Positions 50,218 to 58,068 of a DNA stretch of 64,000 bases are shown here, piece by piece. The DNA is from Streptomyces griseocarneus (GTDB taxonomy: Bacteria; Actinomycetota; Actinomycetes; Streptomycetales; Streptomycetaceae), in assembly GCF_014655595.1 (NCBI RefSeq), contig NZ_BNBL01000003.1, positions 520,958 through 584,957 on the forward strand. The letters run 5' to 3'. Position 1 is the stretch's first letter, and each line of letters opens with the position of its first letter. A program made the position numbers and the translations under genes. Below the pieces are notes generated by a model. The model searched no databases and was not told the DNA's origin. It saw nothing but the letters and a program-made list of their open reading frames with translations.

Positions 50218-50883
50218 TTGCGTCGACTACGGGGACAGGAGAGGGCCATTACCGGCAACCAGCAGACGAGCTGGGCGTTCGCCGATGTGTTCGTCGCCGA
50301 GGACGAGGCGCTGCGCTGGGCCCGGGACCGGGCCTACGAGGCAGGTCTCCGCTCGGTGTCGAACGGCACCGGCGGGGCGCTGCGCCTGCTCGCCGCCGCT
50401 GTGGACGCCAAGGCCGTCGCCGAGATCGGCACCGGCACCGGGGTCTCCGGCATCCACCTCCTGCACGGCATGCGCCCGGACGGAGTGCTGACGACCGTCG
50501 ACAGCGACCCGGAGTGCCAGCAGTTCGCCCGGCAGGCGTTCCGCGCCGCCGGCTTCGCCGGCAACCGCGCGCGCTTCATCCCCGGCCGCGCCCTGGAGGT
50601 GCTGCCGCGGCTGGCCGACGGGGGCTACGACCTGGTCTTCTGCGACGGTGACCGGCTGGAGTGCCTCGATTACCTAGCCGAATCGTTGCGCCTGCTGCGC
50701 CCGGGCGGACTGGTCTGTTTCGAGGGGGTCTTCGCCGACGGCCGTACCGTCGACTCCGCCCTGCCGCCCGCCGAGGTGCAGCGGGTGCGCGAACTGCTGC
50801 GGGCCGTGCGGGAGTCCACGGCGCTGGTGCCGTCCCTGCTGCCGGTCGGCGACGGGCTGCTGTGCGCGGTCCGGCGCGGCTGA
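50218..50883 (+). CDS. O-methyltransferase (Rossmann, SAM-dependent)
   Basis: 221 aa if started at TTG 50218 (MRRLRGQERAITGN), the length of Rv1220c-like homologues. SAM-binding motif AEIGTGTGVSGIHLL, TVDSDPECQQFARQAFRAAG (acidic loop) and YDLVFCDGD identify a class I methyltransferase of the COMT-like group. Substrate unknown. An in-frame GTG at 50104 would add 38 Pro-rich residues; a TACAGT box lies 5 nt before the TTG. A purine-rich GGAGAGGG run just before an ATT codon inside the ORF is a third, less likely start. It diverges from the sigma-factor gene and may respond to the same stress. Confidence 0.85.
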   Translation: MRRLRGQERAITGNQQTSWAFADVFVAEDEALRWARDRAYEAGLRSVSNGTGGALRLLAAAVDAKAVAEIGTGTGVSGIHLLHGMRPDGVLTTVDSDPECQQFARQAFRAAGFAGNRARFIPGRALEVLPRLADGGYDLVFCDGDRLECLDYLAESLRLLRPGGLVCFEGVFADGRTVDSALPPAEVQRVRELLRAVRESTALVPSLLPVGDGLLCAVRRG

Positions 50884-51062
50884 GGCGGGCGCCGGGCGCG
50901 GTGTGCGACCCGGTGGCGGTGTGCGGCCCGGGCGCGGTGCGCGGCCGGGGCCCGCGTACGGCCGGTGCGGCCGGTGCGGCCGCCGCGGATACACCGCCGC
51001 CCCGGAACCGGTGTGAGCCGGCGGCCGGGGCGGTGCGGGAGAATGTCGGGTTGTGCTGTACG

Positions 51063-51230
51063 TCAGGCGGTGACCTTCTCCAGGGCCTCGCCGAGAGCCT
51101 TGGCCTCGTCAGGGGTCAGCTCGACGACGAGACGACCGCCGCCCTCGAGCGGAACCCGCATGACGATGCCCCGCCCCTCCTTGGTCACCTCGAGCGGGCC
51201 ATCGCCCGTCCGCGGCTTCATGGCCGCCAT
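51063..51230 (-). CDS. DUF3117 small protein
   Basis: 55 aa (MAAMKPRTGDGPLEVTKEG start, ELTPDEAKALGEALEKVTA end), preceded by AGGAAGGGG. It is nearly invariant across actinobacteria (Rv1211-like). The sequence VMRVPLEGGGRLVVELTPDEA suggests a small beta-alpha fold. Function unknown. The longer upstream frame is not supported by codon pattern. Only 5' non-coding sequence of about 300 bp separates it from the divergent enoyl-CoA hydratase gene. Confidence 0.92.
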   Translation of the reverse strand: MAAMKPRTGDGPLEVTKEGRGIVMRVPLEGGGRLVVELTPDEAKALGEALEKVTA

Positions 51231-51536
51231 GCTCGTTCCCCTTCCTGAAACCAGCTCATCGTGCCGACGGCCCTCTGGAAGGGCACGCGTCACCGGCATC
51301 GAACACATTGCTTCCAGGCCATTATCCCGCATCGCGCGACCCAATGACCAACATCAGTCCGCATCCCTTCGGCAACGCGCTGCCGCAAAACCACTCAATT
51401 CGGGGATCGGACGCCCATCGTCCATCGCCCCGTAGGGCACTATGGCCCTCGATTCTTTGACGCAGGTCACATATCGGGGCCCGATGATCTCCGGCATGCT
51501 GAGCCCATCCGCAGCCGACCGAGGGAGGGACCGCAC
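51231..51536. promoter_or_regulatory. Divergent promoter region between DUF3117 and enoyl-CoA hydratase genes
   Basis: On the minus strand a GATAAT box (51326-51321) with an upstream TTGGTC could drive the DUF3117 gene. On the plus strand a TTGACG (51457-51462) lies before the hydratase gene, but no good -10 follows. A 13-bp palindrome (atcggg-g-cccgat, 51473-51485) could be an operator. Confidence 0.45.
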
Positions 51537-52337
51537 ATGGCGGACGCCGTGCTGTACGAGGTGACCGACGGGCTGGCGACGATCACGCTGAATCGTCCCG
51601 ATGCCATGAACGCACTGAACACCGAGACCAAGGTCGCCCTGCGCGACGTCCTGCGGCAGGCCGCCGACGACGCGGCGGTGCGGGCCGTGCTGCTCACCGC
51701 GACCGGCCGCGCCTTCTGCGTCGGGCAGGACCTCAAGGAGCACGTGGCCTCGCTGGCGGCCGACCGCGCGAACGGCACGCGCGTGACCATGGACACCGTC
51801 AGGGAGCACTACAACCCCATCGTCACGGCGATCACCCGGATGCCCAAGCCGGTCGTCGCCGGCGTGAACGGCGTCGCGGCGGGCGCGGGCGCGGGCTTCG
51901 CCTTCGCGGCCGACTACCGCGTCGTCGCGGACTCCGCCTCCTTCAACACCTCCTTCGCCGGGGTGGCCCTCACCGCCGACTCGGGCGTCTCCTGGACCCT
52001 CCCCCGCCTCATCGGCCGGAGCCGCGCCGGCGATCTGCTGCTCTTCCCCCGCAACGTCCCGGCGGCGGAGGCCCTGGAACTGGGCATCGCCAACAAGGTC
52101 GTCCCCGCGGCGGACCTCGCCGCCGAGGCCGAGGCCGTGGCCCGCCGCCTGGCCCAGGGCCCGACGGCCGCCTACGCGGCGATCAAGGAGTCGCTGGCGT
52201 ACGGCGCGGACCACTCGCTGGAGGAGACCCTGGCCAAGGAGGACGAGCTGCAGGAGCGGGCCGGCGCGTCGGAGGACCACGGGATCGCCGTCGCGGCCTT
52301 CCTCGGCAAGGAGAAGCCGCGCTTCGTCGGCCGCTGA
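51537..52337 (+). CDS. Enoyl-CoA hydratase/isomerase family protein
   Basis: 266 aa with GGGAGGGA before the ATG. Crotonase-fold motifs are present: ITLNRPDAMNALNTE, the oxyanion-hole FCVGQDLKEH and GVAAGAGAGFAFAADYRV, and a family motif (FNTSFAGVALTADSGVSW) with Asp and Ser where classical hydratases have a Glu (closest to PaaG-type isomerases). It acts on CoA thioesters, perhaps in phenylacetate or fatty-acid turnover; substrate not determinable. It stands alone, ending at a terminator before the convergent tag gene. Confidence 0.9.
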   Translation: MADAVLYEVTDGLATITLNRPDAMNALNTETKVALRDVLRQAADDAAVRAVLLTATGRAFCVGQDLKEHVASLAADRANGTRVTMDTVREHYNPIVTAITRMPKPVVAGVNGVAAGAGAGFAFAADYRVVADSASFNTSFAGVALTADSGVSWTLPRLIGRSRAGDLLLFPRNVPAAEALELGIANKVVPAADLAAEAEAVARRLAQGPTAAYAAIKESLAYGADHSLEETLAKEDELQERAGASEDHGIAVAAFLGKEKPRFVGR

Positions 52338-52346
52338 CCGGTACCT

Positions 52347-52371
52347 CCGGGGCCCCTCACGGGCCCCGGAC
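52347..52371. terminator. Terminator between enoyl-CoA hydratase and tag
   Basis: A perfect 10-bp stem (tccggggccc with gggccccgga) closes a ctcac loop between two convergent stops. Confidence 0.75.
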
Positions 52372-52400
52372 GCCCCGGACGCCGGACCGGGTCCCGCGAC

Positions 52401-52988
52401 TCAGCCCCGTACGTGGCAGTCCGCGAGGTGGTCGTTCACCAGCCCGCAGGCCTGCATCAGGGCGTAGGCCGTCGTCGGGCCGATGAACCGGAAGCCCCGC
52501 TTCTTGAGGTCCTTGGCCAGCGCCGTCGACTCCGGCGTGATCGCGGGCACGTCGGCGTACGTCCGCGGCGCGGGCCGCCCGGCGGGCGGGGCGTACGACC
52601 AGACGATCCCGTCGAGCTCGCCCGGCGCCAGCTCCGCCGCCGCCCGCGCGTTCGCCAGCGCCGCCGCGATCTTCGCGCGGTTGCGGATGATGCCGGGGTC
52701 GGCCAGCAGCCGCTCCTCGTCCGCCGCGGTGAAGGCCGCCACCTTGGGGATGGAGAAGTCCGCGAAGGCGGCCCGGAACCCCTCCCGGCGGCGGAGGATC
52801 GTCAGCCACGACAGCCCGGACTGGAAGGACTCCAGGCATATCCGCTCGTAGAGCGCGTCGTCGCCGTGCACCGGCCGGCCCCACTCGGTGTCGTGGTACG
52901 CGCGGTAGTCCGCGCGGGACTCCGCCTCCAGGCCCCACGGACAGCGCAGCAGCCCGTCCGGCCCGAGGACCACTGCTCCGTCACTCAT
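52401..52988 (-). CDS. tag: DNA-3-methyladenine glycosylase I
   Basis: 195 aa from ATG 52988. The Tag fold is evident: RCPWG near the N-terminus, YHDTEWGRPVHGDDALYERICLESFQSGLSW (with the catalytic Glu), a FRAAFADFS helix and FIGPTTAYALMQACGLVNDHL. The C-terminal CHVRG keeps the zinc-binding Cys/His. It removes 3-methyladenine from DNA in base-excision repair. The start overlaps the DivIVA-like stop by 8 bp, so the pair is coupled. Rv1210 (tagA) occupies the same place in mycobacteria. Confidence 0.95.
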   Translation of the reverse strand: MSDGAVVLGPDGLLRCPWGLEAESRADYRAYHDTEWGRPVHGDDALYERICLESFQSGLSWLTILRRREGFRAAFADFSIPKVAAFTAADEERLLADPGIIRNRAKIAAALANARAAAELAPGELDGIVWSYAPPAGRPAPRTYADVPAITPESTALAKDLKKRGFRFIGPTTAYALMQACGLVNDHLADCHVRG

Positions 52989-53397
52989 CCTTCTTCTCCC
53001 CCTCGTCCGCCGCCTCCCCGGCCGGCGGCGCGTCCTGCGCACCGGCCGCGTCGGTCGTACCCGCCTCGCGCGCCATCAGCCCGAGGCCGCCTATCGCCGC
53101 CGCCTGCGCCCCGGCCAGCGCGGCCTCCAGCTCGGCGATGCGCGCGTCGCGCTCGGCGAGCTCGGCGCCGAGCCGGTCCAGGGCGTCGTCGGTCTCCGTC
53201 ATGCGGTAGCCGCGCAGCGCCAGCGGCAGGCGCAGCGACTCCACGTCGGCACGCCCCAGCTGCCGGCCGGCCGGCAGCGGCCAGGCCATCCGGTCCTGCC
53301 CGGCCTCGGGCAGCACCCCGCCGCTGCCGCCCCCGGCGACGGCGAGCGTGACCGCGGCGACCACCACGACCAGCGCGATGAGCAAGAACCAGAACAC
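52981..53397 (-). CDS. DivIVA-domain-containing small membrane protein
   Basis: 138 aa, GTG start with GGGGAG. An N-terminal transmembrane helix (FWFLLIALVVVVAAVTLAVAG) is followed by a short DivIVA-type segment (ADVESLRLPLALRGYRMTETDDALDRL) and a coiled coil (AELAERDARIAELEAALAGAQ), then a disordered acidic tail. It could be a membrane-associated polar or septal factor, but this is only from the domain. It is divergent from folP by 107 bp and overlaps tag. Confidence 0.85.
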   Translation of the reverse strand: MFWFLLIALVVVVAAVTLAVAGGGSGGVLPEAGQDRMAWPLPAGRQLGRADVESLRLPLALRGYRMTETDDALDRLGAELAERDARIAELEAALAGAQAAAIGGLGLMAREAGTTDAAGAQDAPPAGEAADEGEKKDE

Positions 53398-53504
53398 GGC
53401 TGTCTCCCCGTATGTCCTCCGTCAGCCAAACCGTCCACCCCGATCGTGCCATGCCGCACTGACAGTTAAGGTCGCTGGCGGACCACGGAGAGGGAGTACC
53501 GAAG

Positions 53505-54365
53505 ATGCTGCGGCTGGGACGACGCGAGTTCGACAGGCACGAGCCGGTGATCATGGCGATCGTCAACCGGACGCCCGACTCCTTCTACGACCAGGGGGCC
53601 ACCTTCGCCGACGAGCCCGCGCTGGCCCGGGTGGAGCAGGCGGTGGCCGAGGGCGCCGCCATCATCGACATCGGCGGGGTGAAGGCCGGCCCCGGCGCCG
53701 AGGTGAACGCGGAGGAGGAGGCGCGCCGGACGGTCGGCTTCGTGGCCGAGGTGCGCCGGCGTCACCCGGACGTGGTCATCAGCGTCGACACCTGGCGGCA
53801 CGAGGTCGGCGAGGCGGTCTGCGAGGCGGGCGCGGACGTGCTGAACGACGCGTGGGGCGGGGTGGACCCCAAGCTGGCCGAGGTCGCGGCCCGTTACGGG
53901 GCGGGGCTGGTGTGCACGCACGCCGGCGGCGTCGCCCCGCGCACCCGGCCGCACCGGATCGCCTACGACGACGTGATGGCGGACATCCTGCGGGTCACGG
54001 TGGGCCTGGCCGAGCGGGCCGTCGGACTCGGCGTGCGGCGCGACGGCATCATGATCGACCCGGGGCACGACTTCGGGAAGAACACCCGGCACTCGCTGGA
54101 GGCCACCCGCCGCCTGGGCGAGATGGCGGAGACGGGCTGGCCGGTGCTGGTCTCGCTGTCCAACAAGGACTTCGTCGGCGAGACCCTCGACAAGCCGGTC
54201 AAGGAGCGCGTCCTGGGCACGCTCGCCACGACCGCCGTCTCGGCGTGGCTGGGCGCCCAGGTCTACCGCGTCCACGAGGTGGCGGAGACCAGGCAGGTGC
54301 TGGACATGGTGGCGTCCATCGCGGGCCACCGCGCGCCCGCGGTGGCCCGGCGAGGGCTGGCCTGA
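53505..54365 (+). CDS. folP2: Dihydropteroate synthase homologue, FolP2 type
   Basis: 286 aa with GAGGGAG before the ATG. TIM-barrel DHPS motifs are seen: IMAIVNRTPDSFYDQGATF, VISVDTWRHEV and NDAWGG, plus GIMIDPGHDFGKN. The pABA/pterin loop that is usually DIGGESTRPG reads DIGGVKAGPG, the form of mycobacterial FolP2, which lacks DHPS activity. It may therefore serve another pterin or sugar-related role rather than folate synthesis. The gene lies between the DivIVA-like gene and the LOG gene, as Rv1207 does. Confidence 0.9.
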   Translation: MLRLGRREFDRHEPVIMAIVNRTPDSFYDQGATFADEPALARVEQAVAEGAAIIDIGGVKAGPGAEVNAEEEARRTVGFVAEVRRRHPDVVISVDTWRHEVGEAVCEAGADVLNDAWGGVDPKLAEVAARYGAGLVCTHAGGVAPRTRPHRIAYDDVMADILRVTVGLAERAVGLGVRRDGIMIDPGHDFGKNTRHSLEATRRLGEMAETGWPVLVSLSNKDFVGETLDKPVKERVLGTLATTAVSAWLGAQVYRVHEVAETRQVLDMVASIAGHRAPAVARRGLA

Positions 54366-54381
54366 GGCCCGTGGGCGCCGG

Positions 54382-55131
54382 CTAGGCGCCCGCCTCCTTC
54401 GTGACGACGCCGATGGCCTCCTCCACGTCGTCGGTGATGTGGAACAGCTGCAGGTCCTGCGGTCCGGCCTTGCCCTGGGCGACCAGGGTGTGGGTGATCC
54501 AGTCCACCAGGCCCTGCCAGTAGTCCGTGCCGAAGAGCACGATCGGGAAGCGGGTGACCTTCTTCGTCTGGACGAGTGTGAGCGCCTCGAAGAACTCGTC
54601 CAGCGTGCCGAGGCCGCCCGGCAGCACCACGAACCCGCTCGCGTACTTCACGAACATCGTCTTCCGGACGAAGAAGTACCGGAAGTCGACGCCCAGGTTC
54701 ACATAGGGGTTGAGCCCCTGTTCGAAGGGCAGCTCGATGCCCAGGCCGACGGAGACGCCGCCCGCCTCCATCGCGCCCTTGTTCGCGGCCTCCATCGCGC
54801 CGGGCCCGCCGCCGGTGATGACCGCGAAGCCGGCCTCGACCAGGCCGCGCCCGATGGCCACCCCGGCCTCGTACTCCGTCGATCCCGGATGCGTGCGGGC
54901 CGAGCCGAACACACTGATCGCCGGGGGCAGTTCGGCCAGCGCGCCGAAGCCCTCGACGAACTCGGACTGGATGCGCATGACCCGGAACGGGTCCTCGTGC
55001 ACCCAGTCGGCCGCCCCCCGGGTGTCCAGCAGGTGCTGGTCGGTGGTGCCCGCCTGCATCTGGCTCTGTCGCCGTACGACCGGCCCCCGGCGCTGCTCCC
55101 GCGGGGCGCGCGCCCCCTCGGAATGGACCAT
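54382..55131 (-). CDS. LOG-family (TIGR00730) protein
   Basis: 249 aa from ATG 55131, whose GGAGGGAG is 6 nt upstream; the ATG 21 bp earlier places that site inside the ORF. The Rossmann-like fold shows SVFGSARTHPGS, TGGGPGAMEAANKGA, and PGGLGTLDEFFE, the PGGxGTxxE active site of LOG proteins that release cytokinin bases from nucleotide precursors or hydrolyse related nucleotides. In bacteria the function is often unclear. It corresponds to Rv1205. It is convergent with folP2 with a 16-bp gap and lies downstream of dapE. Confidence 0.9.
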   Translation of the reverse strand: MVHSEGARAPREQRRGPVVRRQSQMQAGTTDQHLLDTRGAADWVHEDPFRVMRIQSEFVEGFGALAELPPAISVFGSARTHPGSTEYEAGVAIGRGLVEAGFAVITGGGPGAMEAANKGAMEAGGVSVGLGIELPFEQGLNPYVNLGVDFRYFFVRKTMFVKYASGFVVLPGGLGTLDEFFEALTLVQTKKVTRFPIVLFGTDYWQGLVDWITHTLVAQGKAGPQDLQLFHITDDVEEAIGVVTKEAGA

Positions 55132-55210
55132 ACCGAGCTCCCTCCGCTGCATGTCGTCGGATGCGATGCGCTTCAGGGTAGGCCCGTCGGGGGCCCGCCC
55201 GGCCGCCCCG

Positions 55211-56290
55211 TCAGGTGGTCAGCCAGGACCGCAGCCGCTCCTCGCACTGCGTGATCCGCTCGGCCACCACGTGCTCGTCCCGCTTGTGGGCGTAGAGCGG
55301 GTCGCCCGGGCCGTAGTTGACGGCGGGGACGCCGAGCGCGCTGAAGCGGGCCACGTCGGTCCAGCCGAACTTGGGCTTGGCCTCTCCGCCCACGGCCTCC
55401 ATGAAGGCCGCGGCCGCCGGGTGGGTCAGCCCCGGCCGGGCGCCGCCCGCGTGGTCGTCGACGACGAACTCGGCCACGCCGCAGCCGTCGAAGACCTCGC
55501 GCACGTGCGCGAGCGCCTCCTCCTCGGTGCGGTCCGGGGCGTAGCGGAAGTTCACCGTCACGGCGCAGGCGTCGGGAATGACGTTGGTGGCCACGCCTCC
55601 CTCGATCCGTACGGCGTTGAGGCCCTCGTGGTACCGCAGCCCGTCGACGACCGGCCGGCGCGGCTCGTACGCGGCGAGGCGGGCGAGGATCGGCGCGGCG
55701 GCGTGGATGGCGTTGGAGCCCATCCAGCTGCGCGCCGAGTGGGCGCGCTCGCCCTCGGTCTTCAGGATCACCCGCAGCGTCCCCTGGCAGCCGCCCTCGA
55801 CCTGGGCGTCGGAGGGCTCGAGGAGGATGGCGAAGTCGCCCGCCAGCCAGTCCGGGTGCGCCTCGGCGACGTGGCCGAGGCCGTTGAGGTGGGCGGCGAC
55901 CTCCTCGTTGTCGTAGAAGACGAAGGTCAGATCGCGGTTGGGCGCGGTGACGGTCCGGGCGATGCGCAGCTGGACCGCGACGCCGGACTTCATGTCGCTG
56001 GTGCCGCAGCCCCACAGGACGCCGTTCTCGTCGAGCCGGGAGGGGACGTTGTCCGCGATGGGGACGGTGTCGATGTGCCCGGCCAGGACGATGCGCTCGG
56101 CGCGCCCGAGGTTCGTGCGGGCGATCACGTTGTTGCCGTGCCGGTCGACGGTCAGGTGCGGCAGGGTGCGCAGTTCGCGCTCGATGGCGTCGGCGAGGGC
56201 CTTCTCGTCACCGCTCTCGGAACGGAAGTCGACGAGCGCTGCGGTGAGGGCGACGGCGTCGAGGGACAGGTCCAGTGCGGTGTGATCCAT
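55211..56290 (-). CDS. dapE: Succinyl-diaminopimelate desuccinylase
   Basis: 359 aa. M20 peptidase motifs: GHIDTVP (zinc His and catalytic Asp), WGCGTSDMKSG (bridging Asp), YDNEEVAAHL (catalytic and zinc Glu pair), and a late HKRDEHV for the second zinc His. It removes succinate from N-succinyl-LL-2,6-diaminopimelate in lysine and peptidoglycan precursor synthesis. A TAGGCT box ends 7 nt before the ATG on the minus strand, so the gene is probably leaderless. dapC lies 2.8 kb away, on the other side of two divergent genes. Confidence 0.93.
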   Translation of the reverse strand: MDHTALDLSLDAVALTAALVDFRSESGDEKALADAIERELRTLPHLTVDRHGNNVIARTNLGRAERIVLAGHIDTVPIADNVPSRLDENGVLWGCGTSDMKSGVAVQLRIARTVTAPNRDLTFVFYDNEEVAAHLNGLGHVAEAHPDWLAGDFAILLEPSDAQVEGGCQGTLRVILKTEGERAHSARSWMGSNAIHAAAPILARLAAYEPRRPVVDGLRYHEGLNAVRIEGGVATNVIPDACAVTVNFRYAPDRTEEEALAHVREVFDGCGVAEFVVDDHAGGARPGLTHPAAAAFMEAVGGEAKPKFGWTDVARFSALGVPAVNYGPGDPLYAHKRDEHVVAERITQCEERLRSWLTT

Positions 56291-56297
56291 GCCGGCG

Positions 56298-56303
56298 AGC
56301 CTA
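56298..56303 (-). promoter_or_regulatory. -10 element for dapE
   Basis: TAGGCT on the minus strand, 7 nt before ATG 56290. Confidence 0.55.
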
Positions 56304-56351
56304 ACGCGACCGCCGGTACGGTCCGGAGCGGTCGCGGAGCGGTCTCTGAAG

Positions 56352-56357
56352 TAACGT
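56352..56357 (+). promoter_or_regulatory. -10 element for the transglycosylase-like gene
   Basis: TAACGT lies 7 nt before ATG 56365 and diverges from the dapE promoter 49 bp away. Confidence 0.55.
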
Positions 56358-56364
56358 GGCCCGC

Positions 56365-57285
56365 ATGTCCCGGATCATCGTCACCCGCCGTGGCCGACTG
56401 CTGCGCACCGTGGCCGCCTGTGCCGTGCTGCTGGCGCTGATCGGGTACCTGGTGGCGCAGCTGGTGACCGGCGGTCCGGGGGCTCCGCGCTGTGTGGTGC
56501 GGGCGAACGGCGAGTCCTACTCCCTCTCCCCCGAGCAGGCCGTGAACGCGGCGACGATCTCGGCCGTGGGGTCCGCGCGCGGGCTGCCGGAGCGGGCGGT
56601 GACGATCGCGCTGGCGACGGCGATGCAGGAGTCGGGGCTGCGCAACATCCATCACGGCGACCGCGATTCGCAGGGCCTGTTCCAGCAGCGGCCCACCCAG
56701 GGCTGGGGCACGGCGCGGCAGATCACGGATCCGGTCTACGCGGCCGGGAAGTTCTACGACCACCTGGTGCGGGTGCCGGGCTATTCGCGGCTGCCGCTGA
56801 CGGTGGCCGCGCAGAAGGTGCAGCGCAGCGGCTTCCCGCAGGCGTACGCCAAGCACGAGCCGGACGCCTCGCTGCTGGCCTCGGGCCTGACGGGCCGCGC
56901 GGCGGCCTCCTTCAGCTGCACCAAGAGCCCGGACGACGGCAGGCCGGGCGATCCGGCGGCGGTGCGGGCGAAGCTGACCCGCGAGTTCGGCGCCGGGGTG
57001 CTGCCCGCGACGACGACCGACGGGGGCCGCGCGGCGGCGGCCGGGCCGCGCACGGTGACGGTGCCGGTGCGGGCGGACCGGGAGGCGGCGCCGGACGGGC
57101 CGGACCGGCGCGGCTGGGAGCTGGCGTCCTGGGCGGTGGCCCATGCGGCGGAACTGCGCATCGAGCGCGTTTCCTTCGGCGGCCGCACGTGGACGGCGGA
57201 GGAATCCGCGGACGGCTGGCGGAAGTCCGGGGACGGGACGGCCGGGGACGCCGCCGGGACCGTACGCATCACGACCGTTCGCTAG
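56365..57285 (+). CDS. Membrane-anchored transglycosylase-like protein
   Basis: 306 aa from ATG 56365; the GTG three codons earlier sits in the -10 box. A basic N-terminus and one transmembrane helix (LLRTVAACAVLLALIGYLVAQL) place the rest outside. The exoenzyme part has a lysozyme-like catalytic Glu in AMQESGLRN, then SQGLFQQRPTQGWGT, typical of actinobacterial lytic-transglycosylase relatives (often misannotated as heavy-metal transporters). It probably cleaves or binds peptidoglycan. The C-terminal 100 residues are variable and Arg/Gly-rich. Confidence 0.82.
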   Translation: MSRIIVTRRGRLLRTVAACAVLLALIGYLVAQLVTGGPGAPRCVVRANGESYSLSPEQAVNAATISAVGSARGLPERAVTIALATAMQESGLRNIHHGDRDSQGLFQQRPTQGWGTARQITDPVYAAGKFYDHLVRVPGYSRLPLTVAAQKVQRSGFPQAYAKHEPDASLLASGLTGRAAASFSCTKSPDDGRPGDPAAVRAKLTREFGAGVLPATTTDGGRAAAAGPRTVTVPVRADREAAPDGPDRRGWELASWAVAHAAELRIERVSFGGRTWTAEESADGWRKSGDGTAGDAAGTVRITTVR

Positions 57286-57463
57286 TGCGATCGTCCCCCC
57301 GCCGGGGGTAAGCCCCGCATACGGGAGTTGCCGCGCCCCGCGCCGCCACCCGCCATCCGCACGCATGCCCGACGGACCCCCGTCGACCTTGTGATCAAAG
57401 GCTTTTCAGCCTTCCGCATGGATTGACAACCTGACCGATATGACGGGGTTTCGGTAGAGCAGA

Positions 57464-57478
57464 TAATGCGACGCATTA
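57464..57478. promoter_or_regulatory. Perfect palindrome in an AT-rich promoter region
   Basis: taatgcg-a-cgcatta is a perfect 7-1-7 inverted repeat. It lies 107 bp before the small secreted protein gene, in an AT-richer region (about 57395-57490) that also has a TTGACA box (57423-57428). It has the form of an operator for a dimeric regulator. The rest of the gap from 57286 holds no gene. Confidence 0.5.
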
Positions 57479-57584
57479 CTTACTCTTTACCTTGATCCAC
57501 CGCAACCTTCGACGGGCTCACGCGGTAGTCACAGCGTCCGCTCGCCGGACAGCAACCGACCTCCCACTCCGTCAAAGGAGCAAC

Positions 57585-57980
57585 ATGTCCCTCCCCCTCA
57601 CGCGCCGGATCGCCCGCGTGGCCCTGCTCGTCGCGGCGGGTGCCGCTCCCGTCGTCGGCGCGGCCGGCTCCGCCAGCGCCGCGGCGCTGCCCCAGGCCAC
57701 GGACCTCGCGCCGGTCAGCGCGCTGGACACCACGACCGCGAGCAAGACCGTCGGGACGGCCTCCGAGCAGGCCGGATCCGTCGCGTCGGGCGTCGGGAAC
57801 AAGGCTGTCCACACGGCCGTGCCGGCCGCCACCGGCGCGGTGCAGAAGGCCGGCAACGAGACCGTCCCGTCCCTCAACAAGCAGGCGGGCAAGGTCGTCG
57901 GCAGCGGCGCCCAGGCCCTCGGCGGCACCGTCCAGGGCGCGACCAAGGGCGGCCTGCCCCAGGTTCCGCTGGGCGGCTGA
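57585..57980 (+). CDS. Small secreted protein, unknown function
   Basis: 131 aa from ATG 57585 with AAAGGAG upstream. A signal peptide (LTRRIARVALLVAAGAAPVVGA) has a likely cleavage near SASA-AAL. The mature part is Ala/Gly/Thr/Val-rich with a weak repeat of alanine-glycine steps (VGTASEQAGSVASGVGNKAVHTAVPAATGAVQ) and ends in GGLPQVPLGG. Similar proteins in Streptomyces are sometimes mislabelled ATP-binding; no ATP-binding motif is present here. It has its own long promoter region with a palindrome, so it may be strongly regulated. Confidence 0.75.
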   Translation: MSLPLTRRIARVALLVAAGAAPVVGAAGSASAAALPQATDLAPVSALDTTTASKTVGTASEQAGSVASGVGNKAVHTAVPAATGAVQKAGNETVPSLNKQAGKVVGSGAQALGGTVQGATKGGLPQVPLGG

Positions 57981-58012
57981 CCGGACCGGCACACGGCACC
58001 GAGAAGCAGCGA

Positions 58013-58043
58013 GGGGGCCCGGGAGTACACCTCCCGGGCCCCC
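58013..58043. terminator. Terminator between the secreted-protein gene and dapC
   Basis: A perfect 13-bp stem (gggggcccgggag with its complement) closes a tacac loop. The two genes converge here. Confidence 0.8.
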
Positions 58044-58068
58044 TTCGCGTACGCGTCGTGCGTAGCGG

